From Paracoccaceae bacterium (GTDB lineage Bacteria; Pseudomonadota; Alphaproteobacteria; Rhodobacterales; Rhodobacteraceae), in assembly GCA_021741245.1 (NCBI GenBank), contig JAIOYF010000006.1, positions 186,001 to 250,000 of the forward strand: 64,000 nt of DNA, written 5' to 3'. This document shows, piece after piece, positions 10,023 through 17,329 of the stretch (within the stretch, counting starts at the first letter, position 1; each line of letters starts with the position of its first letter). Both the position numbers and the translations under genes were made by a program. The notes beneath the pieces were generated by a model. That model did no database searches and had not been told where the DNA came from. It was given only the letters and a program-made list of their open reading frames with translations.

Positions 10023-10382
10023 ATGATCCGCACCCTGCGCTATATTCTTCTGGCCGGTCTTGCCATCGTGTTGCTGACAGTGGCTTTGGCGAACCGCGCG
10101 CCAGTGGCTTTGAACGCGCTGCCACCTGATATGGCGGCATTCACGGGCATGGGGATCACGATCCAGCTGCCGCTGTACGCCGTTATCTTTGGGGCCATTC
10201 TGGCTGGCGTCCTGATCGGCTTTGTCTGGGAATGGTTCCGCGAGCATAAGCATCGCTCGACCGCTTCGGTAAAAACCCGCCAAGTGACCAAGCTGGAGCG
10301 GGAACTGGCCGTGATGCGCGACACAAAGCCGGGGTCGAACGATGACGTTCTGGCCCTTTTGGATGATCGCCGGGCCAGCTGA
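10023..10382 (+). CDS. LapA-like (DUF1049) membrane protein
   Basis: The product is 119 residues with two hydrophobic segments (about 6-26 and 44-68). A charged, helical, probably coiled-coil C-terminal part follows (TRQVTKLERELAVMRD). The ANRAPVALNALPPD loop between the spans is the usual lipopolysaccharide-assembly protein A domain pattern. The family has two inner-membrane helices and a cytoplasmic tail and is linked to LPS assembly in E. coli. The role in this lineage is not established. AAGGAGG sits 7 bases before the ATG. Three bases separate it from trpF, so the two are translated from one message. Confidence 0.85.
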   Translation: MIRTLRYILLAGLAIVLLTVALANRAPVALNALPPDMAAFTGMGITIQLPLYAVIFGAILAGVLIGFVWEWFREHKHRSTASVKTRQVTKLERELAVMRDTKPGSNDDVLALLDDRRAS

Positions 10383-10385
10383 TCC

Positions 10386-11027
10386 ATGACGGACATCAGG
10401 GTAAAGATTTGCGGTCTGCGGACCGAAGCCGATGTCTTGGCCGTCGCCTCATCTGGGGCGGCCTATGCGGGATTTGTGTTTTTTGCCAAAAGCCCGCGCA
10501 ACCTGACCCTTGATCAGGCACGGCTCTTGGCCCTTGCCGCCCCTGTGGGGCTGGCCAAGGTGGCCCTTGTCGTTGATGCCGATGATCAGACGCTGGATGC
10601 GATTGTCGAGGCGGTTCCCTTGGACATGTTGCAACTGCATGGCCATGAAACCCCCGACCGCGTGGCGCAGGTGCGTGAACGGTATGGCTTGCCGGTGATG
10701 AAGGCGGTGGGTGTTGCGGATGAAGGCGATCTGGCCGCGATATTCGACTATTCCACAGTGGCGGATCAACTTTTGATTGATGCAAAGCCCCCCAAATCCT
10801 CGGTCCTTCCGGGCGGCAATGGGCTGAGTTTTGATTGGCGCTTGGTGGCTCAACGGCGTTGGCTGCGCCCTTGGATGCTGGCGGGGGGGCTGACGGCCGA
10901 GAGCGTGGCCGAGGCTATCCGCCTGACCAATGCGCGGCAGGTCGACGTCTCCTCGGGCGTGGAATCCGCACCCGGCGTCAAGGATGCCGCTCTGATTTCA
11001 GCCTTTGTCGCGGCCGCCCGCGCTTAG
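10386..11027 (+). CDS. trpF: Phosphoribosylanthranilate isomerase
   Basis: TrpF catalyses the third step of tryptophan synthesis, the Amadori rearrangement of N-(5-phosphoribosyl)anthranilate. It is a 213-residue TIM barrel. The N-terminus [12 protein letters not shown] holds the catalytic Cys (near residue 9), and [18 protein letters not shown] (about 126-143) contributes the catalytic Asp and phosphate loop. [13 protein letters not shown] and [15 protein letters not shown] complete the phosphate-binding site. The gene ends overlapping the convergent mntH stop by four bases. In related genomes trpB often follows directly. Here a 2.4-kb manganese block separates them. Confidence 0.96.
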   Translation: MTDIRVKICGLRTEADVLAVASSGAAYAGFVFFAKSPRNLTLDQARLLALAAPVGLAKVALVVDADDQTLDAIVEAVPLDMLQLHGHETPDRVAQVRERYGLPVMKAVGVADEGDLAAIFDYSTVADQLLIDAKPPKSSVLPGGNGLSFDWRLVAQRRWLRPWMLAGGLTAESVAEAIRLTNARQVDVSSGVESAPGVKDAALISAFVAAARA

Positions 11028-12334
11028 ATTGGCAGGAATGGCAGCGTCAGGCCAAAGAACCCGCCCAGCAGCACAAAGTTCAACGTCAGCACAACTGCTG
11101 CCCCCAGACCCGCGGCCAGTCGGGTTGGCAGGCCATTGACATAGGCCCCCATGATCCGACGGCTTGAGGTGCAGTGCAAAAGCGCCAGCATCGGGATGGG
11201 CAGGGCGATGGACAGCACGACCTGACTCATCACCAGCGCGTCCGTCGGGTTGGCCCCCATGGCGATGATGCCAAAGGCCGGAACCATCGTGATCGCCCGG
11301 CGCAGCCAGAGCGGGATGGAAAACCGCACAAAGCCTTGCATGATCATTTGCCCCGCCATCGTGCCCACCACCGAGCTTGAGACGCCCGAGGCGATCAGCG
11401 ACACCAGAAAGGCCGTCGCCGCCAGCCCCCCCAAAAGGGGAGTCAGCATGTGATAGGCGGTTTCAATCTCGGCCACCTCAGGATTGCCCGCATGAAAGGC
11501 AGAGGCCGCCATCATCACCATCGCCATGTTGATCATGCCCGCGACAGCCAAAGCCAGAACCACCTCAATATTGGAAAAGCGGATCAAACGCTTGCGGCTG
11601 ACCTCATTGGAGATCCGAGCCCGGTTCTGAGTGAGCCCGGAATGCAGATAGATCGCATGAGGCATGACTGTTGCCCCAATGATGCCCACGGCAATGGTCA
11701 GTGCCGCCGCGTCGGGCAGGTTGATCGAGACCACGCCAAAAGCGGCATTGCCCCAGTCAATCGGGGCGATGAACATCTCTACCAGATAGCACATGCCAAT
11801 CATCGCAACAAAAGCCCCGATGATCAGTTCCAGCGGGCGAAACCCGCGCCCTTCGACCATCAAGATGCCGTAGGTGATGATGGCGGTGATCACCATGCCC
11901 CAGAACAGCGGAATGCCAAACAGCAGCGCAAGGCCAATGGCCCCGCCCAGAAACTCGGCCAGATCGGTTGCGATGGCAGCGATTTCGCTGATGATCCACA
12001 TGACGATCACAAGCGGTAACGGATAGGTGTCGCGGCAGACCTCGGCCAGATTGCGGCCCGTTACGATGCCAAGCCGCGCCGAAAGCGCTTGAAACATCAT
12101 GGCGATCAGGTTGGCCATCAACACGACCCACAGAAGGGCATAGCCATAGCCCGCCCCGGCCTGAATATTCGTCGCGTAATTTCCGGGGTCCATATAGGCG
12201 ATCGAGGCGATAATGGCGGGGCCTGCAAACAAAAGCACCGCCCCCGGCCCGCGCTTTCTCCCCTCCAGAACTGCGGTGATCCCGTCACGCGTGCGTTGGG
12301 TCAGCCCTGATTGCATCTCTTCGGCCGGCAACAT
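11024..12334 (-). CDS. mntH: Nramp-family divalent metal (Mn2+) transporter MntH
   Basis: This is a proton-coupled importer of Mn2+ (and Fe2+) in the inner membrane. The product is polytopic (11 spans in the family) and has the metal-site motif [12 protein letters not shown] in TM1 and MPHAIYLHS in TM6. Both are diagnostic of Nramp. I start at the ATG at 12334 ([10 protein letters not shown]), giving 436 residues, because GAGGA lies about 10 bases upstream. A TTG start at 12349 is also open. Divergence from mntR, and repeated palindromic motifs in the shared 185-bp gap, fit repression by MntR when manganese is plentiful. The 3' end overlaps trpF by four bases, tail to tail. Confidence 0.94.
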   Translation of the reverse strand: MLPAEEMQSGLTQRTRDGITAVLEGRKRGPGAVLLFAGPAIIASIAYMDPGNYATNIQAGAGYGYALLWVVLMANLIAMMFQALSARLGIVTGRNLAEVCRDTYPLPLVIVMWIISEIAAIATDLAEFLGGAIGLALLFGIPLFWGMVITAIITYGILMVEGRGFRPLELIIGAFVAMIGMCYLVEMFIAPIDWGNAAFGVVSINLPDAAALTIAVGIIGATVMPHAIYLHSGLTQNRARISNEVSRKRLIRFSNIEVVLALAVAGMINMAMVMMAASAFHAGNPEVAEIETAYHMLTPLLGGLAATAFLVSLIASGVSSSVVGTMAGQMIMQGFVRFSIPLWLRRAITMVPAFGIIAMGANPTDALVMSQVVLSIALPIPMLALLHCTSSRRIMGAYVNGLPTRLAAGLGAAVVLTLNFVLLGGFFGLTLPFLPI

Positions 12335-12364
12335 TCCACAAATCCTCAAACTCTGACGCGAAAT

Positions 12365-12468
12365 GAAGCCTTGGCTTTAAGTTTGTCAATGATCAATGTT
12401 ATGAAGTCTGGGCTATCCGGCGCAGGTTGATCGGGGGTATCGACTGGTGTCATAGTAAAGCTAAGGCT
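12365..12468. promoter_or_regulatory. Candidate MntR operators between mntH and mntR
   Basis: Two 13-base near-identical elements face each other. AGCCTTGGCTTTA occurs on plus at 12367-12379, and AGCCTTAGCTTTA on minus at 12468-12456, a 12 of 13 match. The first copy is also a local palindrome, AAGCC-TT-GGCTT, at 12366-12377. One copy sits near each divergent gene, as expected for a metalloregulator controlling mntH and itself. Assignment to MntR is inference from position. Confidence 0.5.
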
Positions 12469-12519
12469 ACAAAGTGAGGTAAACCTTTTGAACGTAAGTC
12501 TTTGGTGGCGGGGGGAGAG

Positions 12520-12960
12520 ATGACGGATAACCTTGGGATCGAGGGGGAAGAGACCCCGCCGCAGGCAGAGCGGTTCAACAATGCCCGTTCGGCACAGTCC
12601 GTGGCCTTGCTGGAAGACTATACCGAGATGATCGATGACCTTATGCGCGATTTTGGCGAGGCACGGGTGGCGGACATCGCGCGCCTGATGGGGGTGACGC
12701 ATCCGACGGCAACCAAGGCCATTGCGCGATTGAAACGCGAAGGTCTGGCGATTGCGCGGCCCTATCGTGGGGTATTCCTGACCGACAAAGGCACGGAAAT
12801 GGCCGCACGTGTTCGGGCCCGCCACCGCACGGTGGTGGATCTGCTGATCGCGGTGGGGGTTCCGCCAGAGGCGGCCGAGATGGATGCCGAAGGGATCGAG
12901 CATCATGTCTCGGACACCACCCTGCGCGCCTTTGCCGAATTTCTGGAGTGTCGCCCATGA
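12520..12960 (+). CDS. mntR: Manganese-dependent transcriptional regulator MntR (DtxR family)
   Basis: The 146-residue product has an N-terminal winged helix-turn-helix (about 25-85: DIARLMGVTHPTATKAIARLKREGL) and a C-terminal dimerisation/metal-binding part. In that part AAEMDAEGIEHHVSD (about 118-132) supplies the Glu/His ligands typical of MntR. The ATG at 12520 directly after GGGGGAGAG is preferred to a TTG at 12502. It represses mntH-type importers when Mn2+ is high, and mntH is divergent next to it. Its stop codon overlaps the next gene's ATG (ATGA), so mntR and the acetyltransferase are translationally coupled. Confidence 0.92.
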   Translation: MTDNLGIEGEETPPQAERFNNARSAQSVALLEDYTEMIDDLMRDFGEARVADIARLMGVTHPTATKAIARLKREGLAIARPYRGVFLTDKGTEMAARVRARHRTVVDLLIAVGVPPEAAEMDAEGIEHHVSDTTLRAFAEFLECRP

Positions 12961-13418
12961 CAGGACCGATTGCACTGACATGGCGCGCGGCCACACGTGG
13001 GGATGTGGCCGCCATTGTGGGCCTTTTGGCGGATGACACCTTGGGTGCGGGGCGTGAGGTGTCTGACCCAGCCCCGTATCTGGCCGCCTTTGACGCGATG
13101 ATGGCAGAGAATAACAACCACCTGATTGTTGCCCATGATCAGGCGGGACAGATCGTCGCGACCTATCAGATCACCTTTATCTCTGGCCTGTCCCTGCGCG
13201 CCAGCCGTCGGGCGCAGATCGAATCTGTGCGCGTCGCGAATGGTTTGCGCGGGCAGGGGATCGGTCAGCTTTTGATGGCAGATGCCCAAGAGCGGGCCAA
13301 AGCGGCGGGTTGCACCTTGATCCAGCTTACCACGAACAAAAGCCGCAGCCGCGCGCAGGCGTTTTACACTGGGCTTGGCTTTACCGCGTCCCATATAGGC
13401 TATAAACGCGACCTGTAA
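12957..13418 (+). CDS. GNAT-family N-acetyltransferase
   Basis: This is a 153-residue single-domain acetyltransferase. The acetyl-CoA-binding motif A is VRVANGLRGQGIGQLLM (about 88-104; R/QxxGxG/A form). Motif B near the C-terminus is SRAQAFYTGLGFTASHIGYKRDL. The ATG at 12957 overlaps the mntR stop. An upstream GTG (12948) would only add three residues. The acceptor substrate is unknown. Coupling to mntR is the only hint of context and does not itself imply a metal role. Confidence 0.88.
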   Translation: MTGPIALTWRAATRGDVAAIVGLLADDTLGAGREVSDPAPYLAAFDAMMAENNNHLIVAHDQAGQIVATYQITFISGLSLRASRRAQIESVRVANGLRGQGIGQLLMADAQERAKAAGCTLIQLTTNKSRSRAQAFYTGLGFTASHIGYKRDL

Positions 13419-13436
13419 CGCGCTGGGGAGAGATCA

Positions 13437-14669
13437 ATGGCCGAGGATGGAATCAACAGCTTTATGACCGGGCCGGACGAATCCGGGCGATTTGGCATGT
13501 TTGGCGGGCGCTTTGTGTCCGAGACGCTGATGCCGCTGATCCTGGAGTTGGAAGAGCGCTACGAGTTTGCCAAGACTGACCCAAGCTTCTGGGCCGAGAT
13601 GGACGATCTGTGGAAGCATTACGTCGGCCGCCCCAGCCCGCTGTATTATGCCGAGCGGATGACGCAGCACCTTGGCGGCGCCAAGATCTATATGAAGCGC
13701 GATGAGCTGAACCACACCGGCGCGCATAAGATCAACAATGTGCTGGGCCAGATCATTCTGGCGCGGCGTATGGGCAAAACCCGGATCATTGCCGAAACCG
13801 GGGCAGGGCAGCACGGCGTGGCCACGGCGACGGTTTGTGCGAAGTTCGGTTTGAAATGCGTGGTCTATATGGGCGCGCATGACGTGGAACGCCAAGCGCC
13901 TAACGTCTTCCGTATGCGCCTTTTGGGGGCTGAGGTGATCCCGGTCACCTCTGGGCGTGGCACGCTGAAAGATGCGATGAACGATGCCTTGCGTGATTGG
14001 GTCACCAATGTGCGCGACACCTTTTACTGCATTGGCACCGTTGCAGGCCCGCATCCCTATCCGGCCATGGTGCGCGATTTTCAAAGCATCATCGGCAAGG
14101 AAGTCCGCTGGCAACTGGCCGAGCAAGAGGGCGAGGGTCGTCTGCCCGATACCATCATTGCGGCGATTGGTGGTGGATCGAACGCCATGGGGCTGTTCTA
14201 CCCCTTCCTTGACGACACGTCGGTAAACATCATCGGTGTCGAGGCAGGCGGCAAGGGCGTGGATGATCGGATGGAGCATTGCGCCAGTCTGACAGGTGGC
14301 CGTCCGGGCGTGCTGCACGGCAACCGGACCTATCTGCTGCAAGATGGCGATGGCCAGATTCTGGAAGGCTTCAGCATCAGCGCGGGCCTTGATTACCCCG
14401 GAATCGGGCCAGAACATGCGTGGCTCCATGACGTGGGCCGCGCGAAATATGTCAGCATCACCGATGTCGAGGCGCTGGAGGCGTTTCAGTTGTCGTGCAA
14501 GCTGGAAGGCATCATCCCCGCGCTGGAACCCAGCCACGCGCTGGCCCATGTGATGAAGATCGCGCCGAGCCTGCCTGCCGACCATATCATCGTGATGAAC
14601 ATGTGTGGCCGGGGCGACAAGGATATCTTCACGGTGGCCAAGCATCTTGGCTTTGACATGAAGATCTGA
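13437..14669 (+). CDS. trpB: Tryptophan synthase beta chain
   Basis: TrpB joins indole and serine to make tryptophan in the alpha2-beta2 complex, using PLP. The product has 410 residues, a usual length. The PLP lysine is in HTGAHKINN (about 93-101), the glycine-rich cofactor loop is GGGSNAMG (about 241-248), and [12 protein letters not shown] (about 121) is the substrate carboxylate loop. GGGGAGAG precedes the ATG. No trpA follows: the gene ends at a strong terminator. It is separated from trpF by mntH, mntR and a GNAT gene. Confidence 0.97.
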   Translation: MAEDGINSFMTGPDESGRFGMFGGRFVSETLMPLILELEERYEFAKTDPSFWAEMDDLWKHYVGRPSPLYYAERMTQHLGGAKIYMKRDELNHTGAHKINNVLGQIILARRMGKTRIIAETGAGQHGVATATVCAKFGLKCVVYMGAHDVERQAPNVFRMRLLGAEVIPVTSGRGTLKDAMNDALRDWVTNVRDTFYCIGTVAGPHPYPAMVRDFQSIIGKEVRWQLAEQEGEGRLPDTIIAAIGGGSNAMGLFYPFLDDTSVNIIGVEAGGKGVDDRMEHCASLTGGRPGVLHGNRTYLLQDGDGQILEGFSISAGLDYPGIGPEHAWLHDVGRAKYVSITDVEALEAFQLSCKLEGIIPALEPSHALAHVMKIAPSLPADHIIVMNMCGRGDKDIFTVAKHLGFDMKI

Positions 14670-14708
14670 CCGCGCAGACCTGATCTGCATCTGGCATCGT
14701 CTTGCACA

Positions 14709-14738
14709 GCCCCGCCAATCCATTGGCGGGGCTTTTTT
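14709..14738 (+). terminator. Rho-independent terminator after trpB
   Basis: An 11-bp perfect stem (GCCCCGCCAAT with ATTGGCGGGGC) with a minimal CC loop is followed by six T residues. It lies 39 bases after the trpB stop codon. Confidence 0.95.
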
Positions 14739-14753
14739 GTGCAAAAGAGGGCA

Positions 14754-14767
14754 TAAACCTTGGTTTA
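14754..14767. promoter_or_regulatory. Inverted repeat upstream of the PepSY/LuxR cassette
   Basis: TAAACC-TT-GGTTTA is a perfect 6-bp inverted repeat 156 bases before the first PepSY gene, just after the trpB terminator. It is AT-rich against a GC-rich background and could be an operator, possibly for the LuxR-type protein encoded downstream. No binding evidence exists. Confidence 0.35.
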
Positions 14768-14872
14768 GGGGCGCAAACTCAAGGGGTAGGTCAGGCCCAG
14801 TAAACCCCGGGTCAATAGCACGGTGCCCGGAAATGCGATTCACATGGCCTTGTCGTCGATAGGCACGATCCA

Positions 14873-14904
14873 GCCAAGTCAGGGGTTGCACACCCACACT
14901 TGGC
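14873..14904 (+). promoter_or_regulatory. Leader stem-loop before the first PepSY gene
   Basis: GCCAAGT (14873-14879) pairs with ACTTGGC (14898-14904), and an inner GGGT/ACCC pair closes around TGCAC. The hairpin ends 18 bases before the ATG, just upstream of the GGGAGA ribosome-binding site. It could affect translation or mark a regulatory site. Confidence 0.4.
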
Positions 14905-14922
14905 CATATTGGGAGATAGACC

Positions 14923-15468
14923 ATGAAGAAAACCATTCTCACACTGGCCTTTGGCCTTTTGCTTTCCGGCCAAGCGGCCTTTGCACTGACCGCAGATCAA
15001 CTGGTCAGCGACCTGCAGGCGCAGGGATATACGCGCACCGAGGTGCGGGTCGGGCCCAGCCAGATCAAGGTCGAGGCTATTCGTGGCACCGAAAAGCTGG
15101 AAGTGATCTATGACAAGACAACTGGCGCTGTCTTGAAGTCTGAGGTCGCGACCGTTCGCTTTGGGGAAAACACCGCACCGGGCGTTTCGGTCCGTGATCG
15201 CAACCGCGACTTTGTCCGCCTTGTCGCGGGCACCCGTTCCTCTGATGACGATTCAGGCAATGACGATTCGACCGATGACAATGGCGGCGATCGTGTGGGG
15301 GGGGGCAATTCCCGGGACTCTTCTTCCGATGATGATCATGGCCGTGGGCGTGGGTCGGATGACGGCGATGATCACGATGAAAATGATGATGACCGCGACG
15401 ACAACGACGACAACGACGACAATGATGATGGCGATGACAGTGATGATGACAACGGCGGTGATCGCTGA
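14923..15468 (+). CDS. Exported PepSY-like protein with poly-Asp tail (first paralogue)
   Basis: The 181-residue product has a clear signal peptide (MKKTILTLAFGLLLSGQAAFA). A domain of about 60 residues follows (LTADQLVSDLQAQGYTRTEV... LEVIYDKTTGAVLKSE). Its helix-strand-strand pattern and Y-D-x-x-T-G-x-V-L-K-S motif match PepSY-type domains. The last 76 residues are extremely acidic: 34 are Asp, mixed with Gly, Asn and Ser in loose DDN/DDG repeats, with an RGRG patch. PepSY domains are known as periplasmic modulators, and the tail suggests binding of Ca2+ or other cations; that is inference. GGGAGA precedes the ATG. It is the first gene of a three-gene set with a paralogue and a membrane regulator. 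Confidence 0.85.
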   Translation: MKKTILTLAFGLLLSGQAAFALTADQLVSDLQAQGYTRTEVRVGPSQIKVEAIRGTEKLEVIYDKTTGAVLKSEVATVRFGENTAPGVSVRDRNRDFVRLVAGTRSSDDDSGNDDSTDDNGGDRVGGGNSRDSSSDDDHGRGRGSDDGDDHDENDDDRDDNDDNDDNDDGDDSDDDNGGDR

Positions 15469-15579
15469 TCCTTGCCGGTTTTGCAACTTTTGTCCGCCCC
15501 GGTCTTGCCGGGGCGACATGCATCACGGATAGTGATCCGGGGTCTTCTTGCGTGCCCCTGGGGGTCTGAAAGGTCTGAT

Positions 15580-16035
15580 ATGAACCGACGCCTGTTCCTT
15601 TCCCTTGGAGTCTGTGCCGCTGTGTTTGGGCAGGCCGGCTTTGCCAAGACCTTTACAGAGTCCGTGCTTGACCAACTGCGCAACCAAGGCTTTGACCGGA
15701 TCAGCGTGCAGCGCACGCTTTTGGGCCGCACCCAGATCATTGCCCGAGGCAACGGCGGGCGACGCGAGATCATTCTGAACCCCCGGACGGGCGAGATTTT
15801 GCGCGATCTCTGGATCACGGGCTCGGATGGTCCCGACACCAACGACCAATTGATCAAGGATCAGAAGGACGGCAAAGGTCGTGGGCGTGGTCGCAGCGGT
15901 GACGACGACGATGACGACGATCAGGACAACGACGATAGCGGGGATGACGACGACAATAGCGGCAAAGGCGGGGGCGACGACAGCGACGGCGATGACAGCG
16001 GCGGCGATGATGGCGGCGATGACGATGACAATTGA
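15580..16035 (+). CDS. Exported PepSY-like protein with poly-Asp tail (second paralogue)
   Basis: The 151-residue product is a diverged copy of the preceding gene. It has a signal peptide (MNRRLFLSLGVCAAVFGQAGFA) and a PepSY-like region (VLDQLRNQGFDRISVQRT... REIILNPRTGEILRDLW). A basic GKGRGRGRS hinge leads to a 45-residue tail with 25 Asp. The ATG at 15580 is used because the open frame upstream (from 15472) lacks a signal peptide. The NPRTGEILRD motif parallels DKTTGAVLKS in the first copy, showing common descent although overall identity is low. It lies 111 bases after the first copy and 24 bases before the LuxR-like gene. An external cation-sensing role is possible but unproven. Confidence 0.82.
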   Translation: MNRRLFLSLGVCAAVFGQAGFAKTFTESVLDQLRNQGFDRISVQRTLLGRTQIIARGNGGRREIILNPRTGEILRDLWITGSDGPDTNDQLIKDQKDGKGRGRGRSGDDDDDDDQDNDDSGDDDDNSGKGGGDDSDGDDSGGDDGGDDDDN

Positions 16036-16059
16036 TCGCCGCGGCTGGGGGCTTGCCTG

Positions 16060-16596
16060 ATGCAAAGATGGGCGATTTTTGCACTGTTCATGGTTCAGGC
16101 CGTTTGTGCGTTCTTCTTTGTCTCGGATATTTTGTCGTCGCTCATGGGGTTGCGCAGCACGCCGCTTGCTTGGGAACTGCGTGAGTTGCTGGAAATTGGC
16201 GCGGCTTTGGGCTTGGTCCTTGGTCTGGTTCTTGGCGCTTTGATGCTGCACCGGAGCATTCGAGACCGCAAAGAAGCCGAAGAACGTCTGCGCCGGGCCT
16301 CTGGCGTCTTTATGGAGGTGCTTTACGAACGCTTTGCCGATTGGGGCCTGACACCTGCCGAACGCGATGTCGCGCTTTTTGCCATAAAGGGCCTGTCCAC
16401 TGCCGAGATTGCCGCCGTTCGGGCCACCAGCGAGGGCACGGTCAAGGCCCAGACCAATGCGATTTTCCGAAAGGCCGGGGTTACCGGGCGACCGCAACTT
16501 CTGAGCCTGTTCATCGAGGATCTGATGCGCGATGATGGTGCCGCGCGCCCCACAGAACCCGTTTCCAAGGCGATTGGCGCGGATGTGAAGGTTTAG
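16060..16596 (+). CDS. Membrane-anchored LuxR-type HTH regulator
   Basis: The 178-residue product has two N-terminal membrane spans (about 4-26 and 44-64) joined by a short loop. A basic, probably coiled-coil linker (HRSIRDRKEAEERLRRA, 64-80) leads to a LuxR/GerE-type helix-turn-helix (about 97-145). In that domain GLSTAEIAA forms the first helix and SEGTVKAQTNAIFRKAG (124-140) the recognition helix, with the usual V-K-x-x-x-x-x-I-x-x-K spacing. There is no receiver domain, so it is a one-component membrane regulator. It lies 24 bases after the second poly-Asp gene and is likely co-transcribed. The short loop leaves little sensor of its own, so partner proteins may supply the signal. Confidence 0.85.
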   Translation: MQRWAIFALFMVQAVCAFFFVSDILSSLMGLRSTPLAWELRELLEIGAALGLVLGLVLGALMLHRSIRDRKEAEERLRRASGVFMEVLYERFADWGLTPAERDVALFAIKGLSTAEIAAVRATSEGTVKAQTNAIFRKAGVTGRPQLLSLFIEDLMRDDGAARPTEPVSKAIGADVKV

Positions 16597-16600
16597 CGGT

Positions 16601-16969
16601 TCAGTCCAGCGCGTATTGCTGCAATATCTCCAAGGGCACGATCTCAAGGCTGCGCTGATGGGTGGCGGCAAGCTTGACCTTTGGGGCCGCCCCTTCTTCA
16701 TGCGCTTGCATGAAACGTGCAGCACACAGGCACCAACGATCGCCGGGCTTCAACCCGACAAACCCGTATTCCGGACGCGGGGTCGAAAGGTCGTTGCCAA
16801 GGTATTTGGACAATGCCAGAAACTCGGCTGTCATCACCGCGCAGACCGTGTGAACCCCTTGATCCATAGGCCCGGTATCGCAACAGCCATTGCGAAAGAA
16901 CCCGGTCACTGGGGCCTGTGAGCAGGTTTGCAGGGCATCGCCCAGAACGTTGATGGATGGGTGTTGCAT
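16601..16969 (-). CDS. DUF2237 family protein
   Basis: This 122-residue protein matches the DUF2237 pattern: NVLGDALQTCSQAPVTGFFR, then GCCDTGPMDQGVHTVCAVM, then STPRPEYGF and GLKPGDRWCLCAARF. Conserved Cys residues (TCS, GCC, TVC, CLC) suggest metal or disulfide chemistry, but the function is unknown in the family. It is convergent with the LuxR-like gene (5-base gap). GGAGGACACC precedes the ATG. Length is full for the family. Confidence 0.9.
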   Translation of the reverse strand: MQHPSINVLGDALQTCSQAPVTGFFRNGCCDTGPMDQGVHTVCAVMTAEFLALSKYLGNDLSTPRPEYGFVGLKPGDRWCLCAARFMQAHEEGAAPKVKLAATHQRSLEIVPLEILQQYALD

Positions 16970-17329
16970 GGTGTCCTCCTGATCATAGCTTATGGCGTAA
17001 CTTGTCCCATTACATAAGCTTGACCAGCCATTTTTTCACTGTTTCTTCACGATAAGCATGCAAGAGGGGCGGCCCTGTTTGGTCTGGCGTGCAGCAGAGG
17101 CGCTTTTTGTGTGAAGCCCGCCACAGAACGGCTGAAACTCGATGATTGCCGCAGTTTACACCCCACGGCCCGCGCACTATAACGCAGCCCATGTGGATGA
17201 TTGCGATCATAGCGCGAATTAGTCGCCCGGCGTTCTGACCTGTCGTCAGAGCGTCCGGGACTGTTTCGCGCAGGTGGCAGCCGCTGGGGCCGCCTGCATC
17301 TGCCTGACCCTTTCCAAGGAATGCCGCCC
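16970..17329. other. 360-bp gap between DUF2237 and ileS
   Basis: The gap should hold promoters for both divergent genes. I see no convincing RNA gene, T-box or terminator. Open frames in it are shadows of the start of ileS or lack any protein-like pattern. Confidence 0.5.

Noticed and set aside
13434-14942. 502-codon open frame on minus
   Set aside because: Antisense to trpB across its whole length; shadow.
15384-15460. Possible CRISPR-like or tandem DNA repeat
   Set aside because: The repetition is GAC/AAC/GAT codon runs coding for the Asp tail, with no spacer structure.
15523-16725. 400-codon open frame on minus over the poly-Asp and LuxR genes
   Set aside because: Its Val/Ile/Ala-rich stretches are the complement of the Asp codon tracts, not real membrane segments.
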